Shown here piece by piece: positions 63,999-64,000 of a DNA stretch of 64,000 bases (its first letter is position 1; the number at the start of each line of letters is the position of its first letter). Source of the stretch: Dryococelus australis. Taxonomy: Eukaryota > Arthropoda > Insecta > Phasmatodea > Phasmatidae. A model generated the notes under the pieces. It ran no database searches and had not been told where the DNA came from. It worked only from the letters and a program-made list of their open reading frames with translations. The position numbers and the translations under genes were made by a program. The DNA lies in contig CM057005.1 in NCBI GenBank assembly GCA_029891345.1, positions 61,025,760 to 61,089,759 of the forward strand, in the 5' to 3' direction.

Positions 63999-64000
63999 TT

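Overview
The window looks like gene-poor DNA from a large, AT-rich (about 35-38% GC by eye), transposon-packed arthropod genome, most likely an insect. The signs are tRNA-derived SINEs, an RTE-type LINE tail, Tc1, mariner, pogo, hAT, TTAA-target and PIF/Harbinger remains, and spliced exons with metazoan GT-AG signals. The species cannot be fixed from the sequence. There are no rRNA genes, intact tRNA genes, operons or CRISPR arrays.

Host genes. The best candidate exons are a minus-strand terminal exon at 2320-2612 and a minus-strand terminal exon with a poly(A) signal at 56293-56553. Weaker candidates lie at 34733-34988 (-), 35933-36120 (+) and 60366-60441 (-). None of these proteins was recognised by name.

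Layout. 0-13 kb: one exon, one member of the dominant MITE family, a hAT-like MITE, a TTAA-flanked element with a SINE inside it, a 4 x 55 bp minisatellite and a near-perfect 41-bp-arm hairpin. 13.0-19.5 kb: a 6.45 kb segment bounded by two outward-facing mariner 3' halves on TA dinucleotides, carrying about 5.5 kb of unrelated cargo with open frames, a poly(A) signal and a TATA box. 19.5-38 kb: MITEs, a foldback TTAA element, hAT MITEs, a Tc1 remnant, an RTE LINE 3' end and SINEs. 39.5-43.5 kb: a PIF/Harbinger transposon whose two genes (MADF accessory protein on plus, DDE transposase on minus) are interleaved, with a pogo-like transposase tail between them. 45.8-47.3 kb: two TTAA-flanked MITEs. 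48.5-55.1 kb: a 6.66 kb element with long terminal inverted repeats, an array of paired CCAAT boxes, and open frames running inward from both ends; this is the most unusual object here. 55-64 kb: a host terminal exon, MITEs nested with Tc1 and TTAA elements, SINEs, and an inverted pair of a roughly 0.45 kb repeat.

The dominant repeat is a MITE family with termini TAGGCTGTTCACGG and TA target duplications. It has eleven members in 64 kb, in two core types of about 420 bp and 235 bp. Several sit inside other repeats, which gives relative ages. All calls rest on reading the sequence; no database search was possible.
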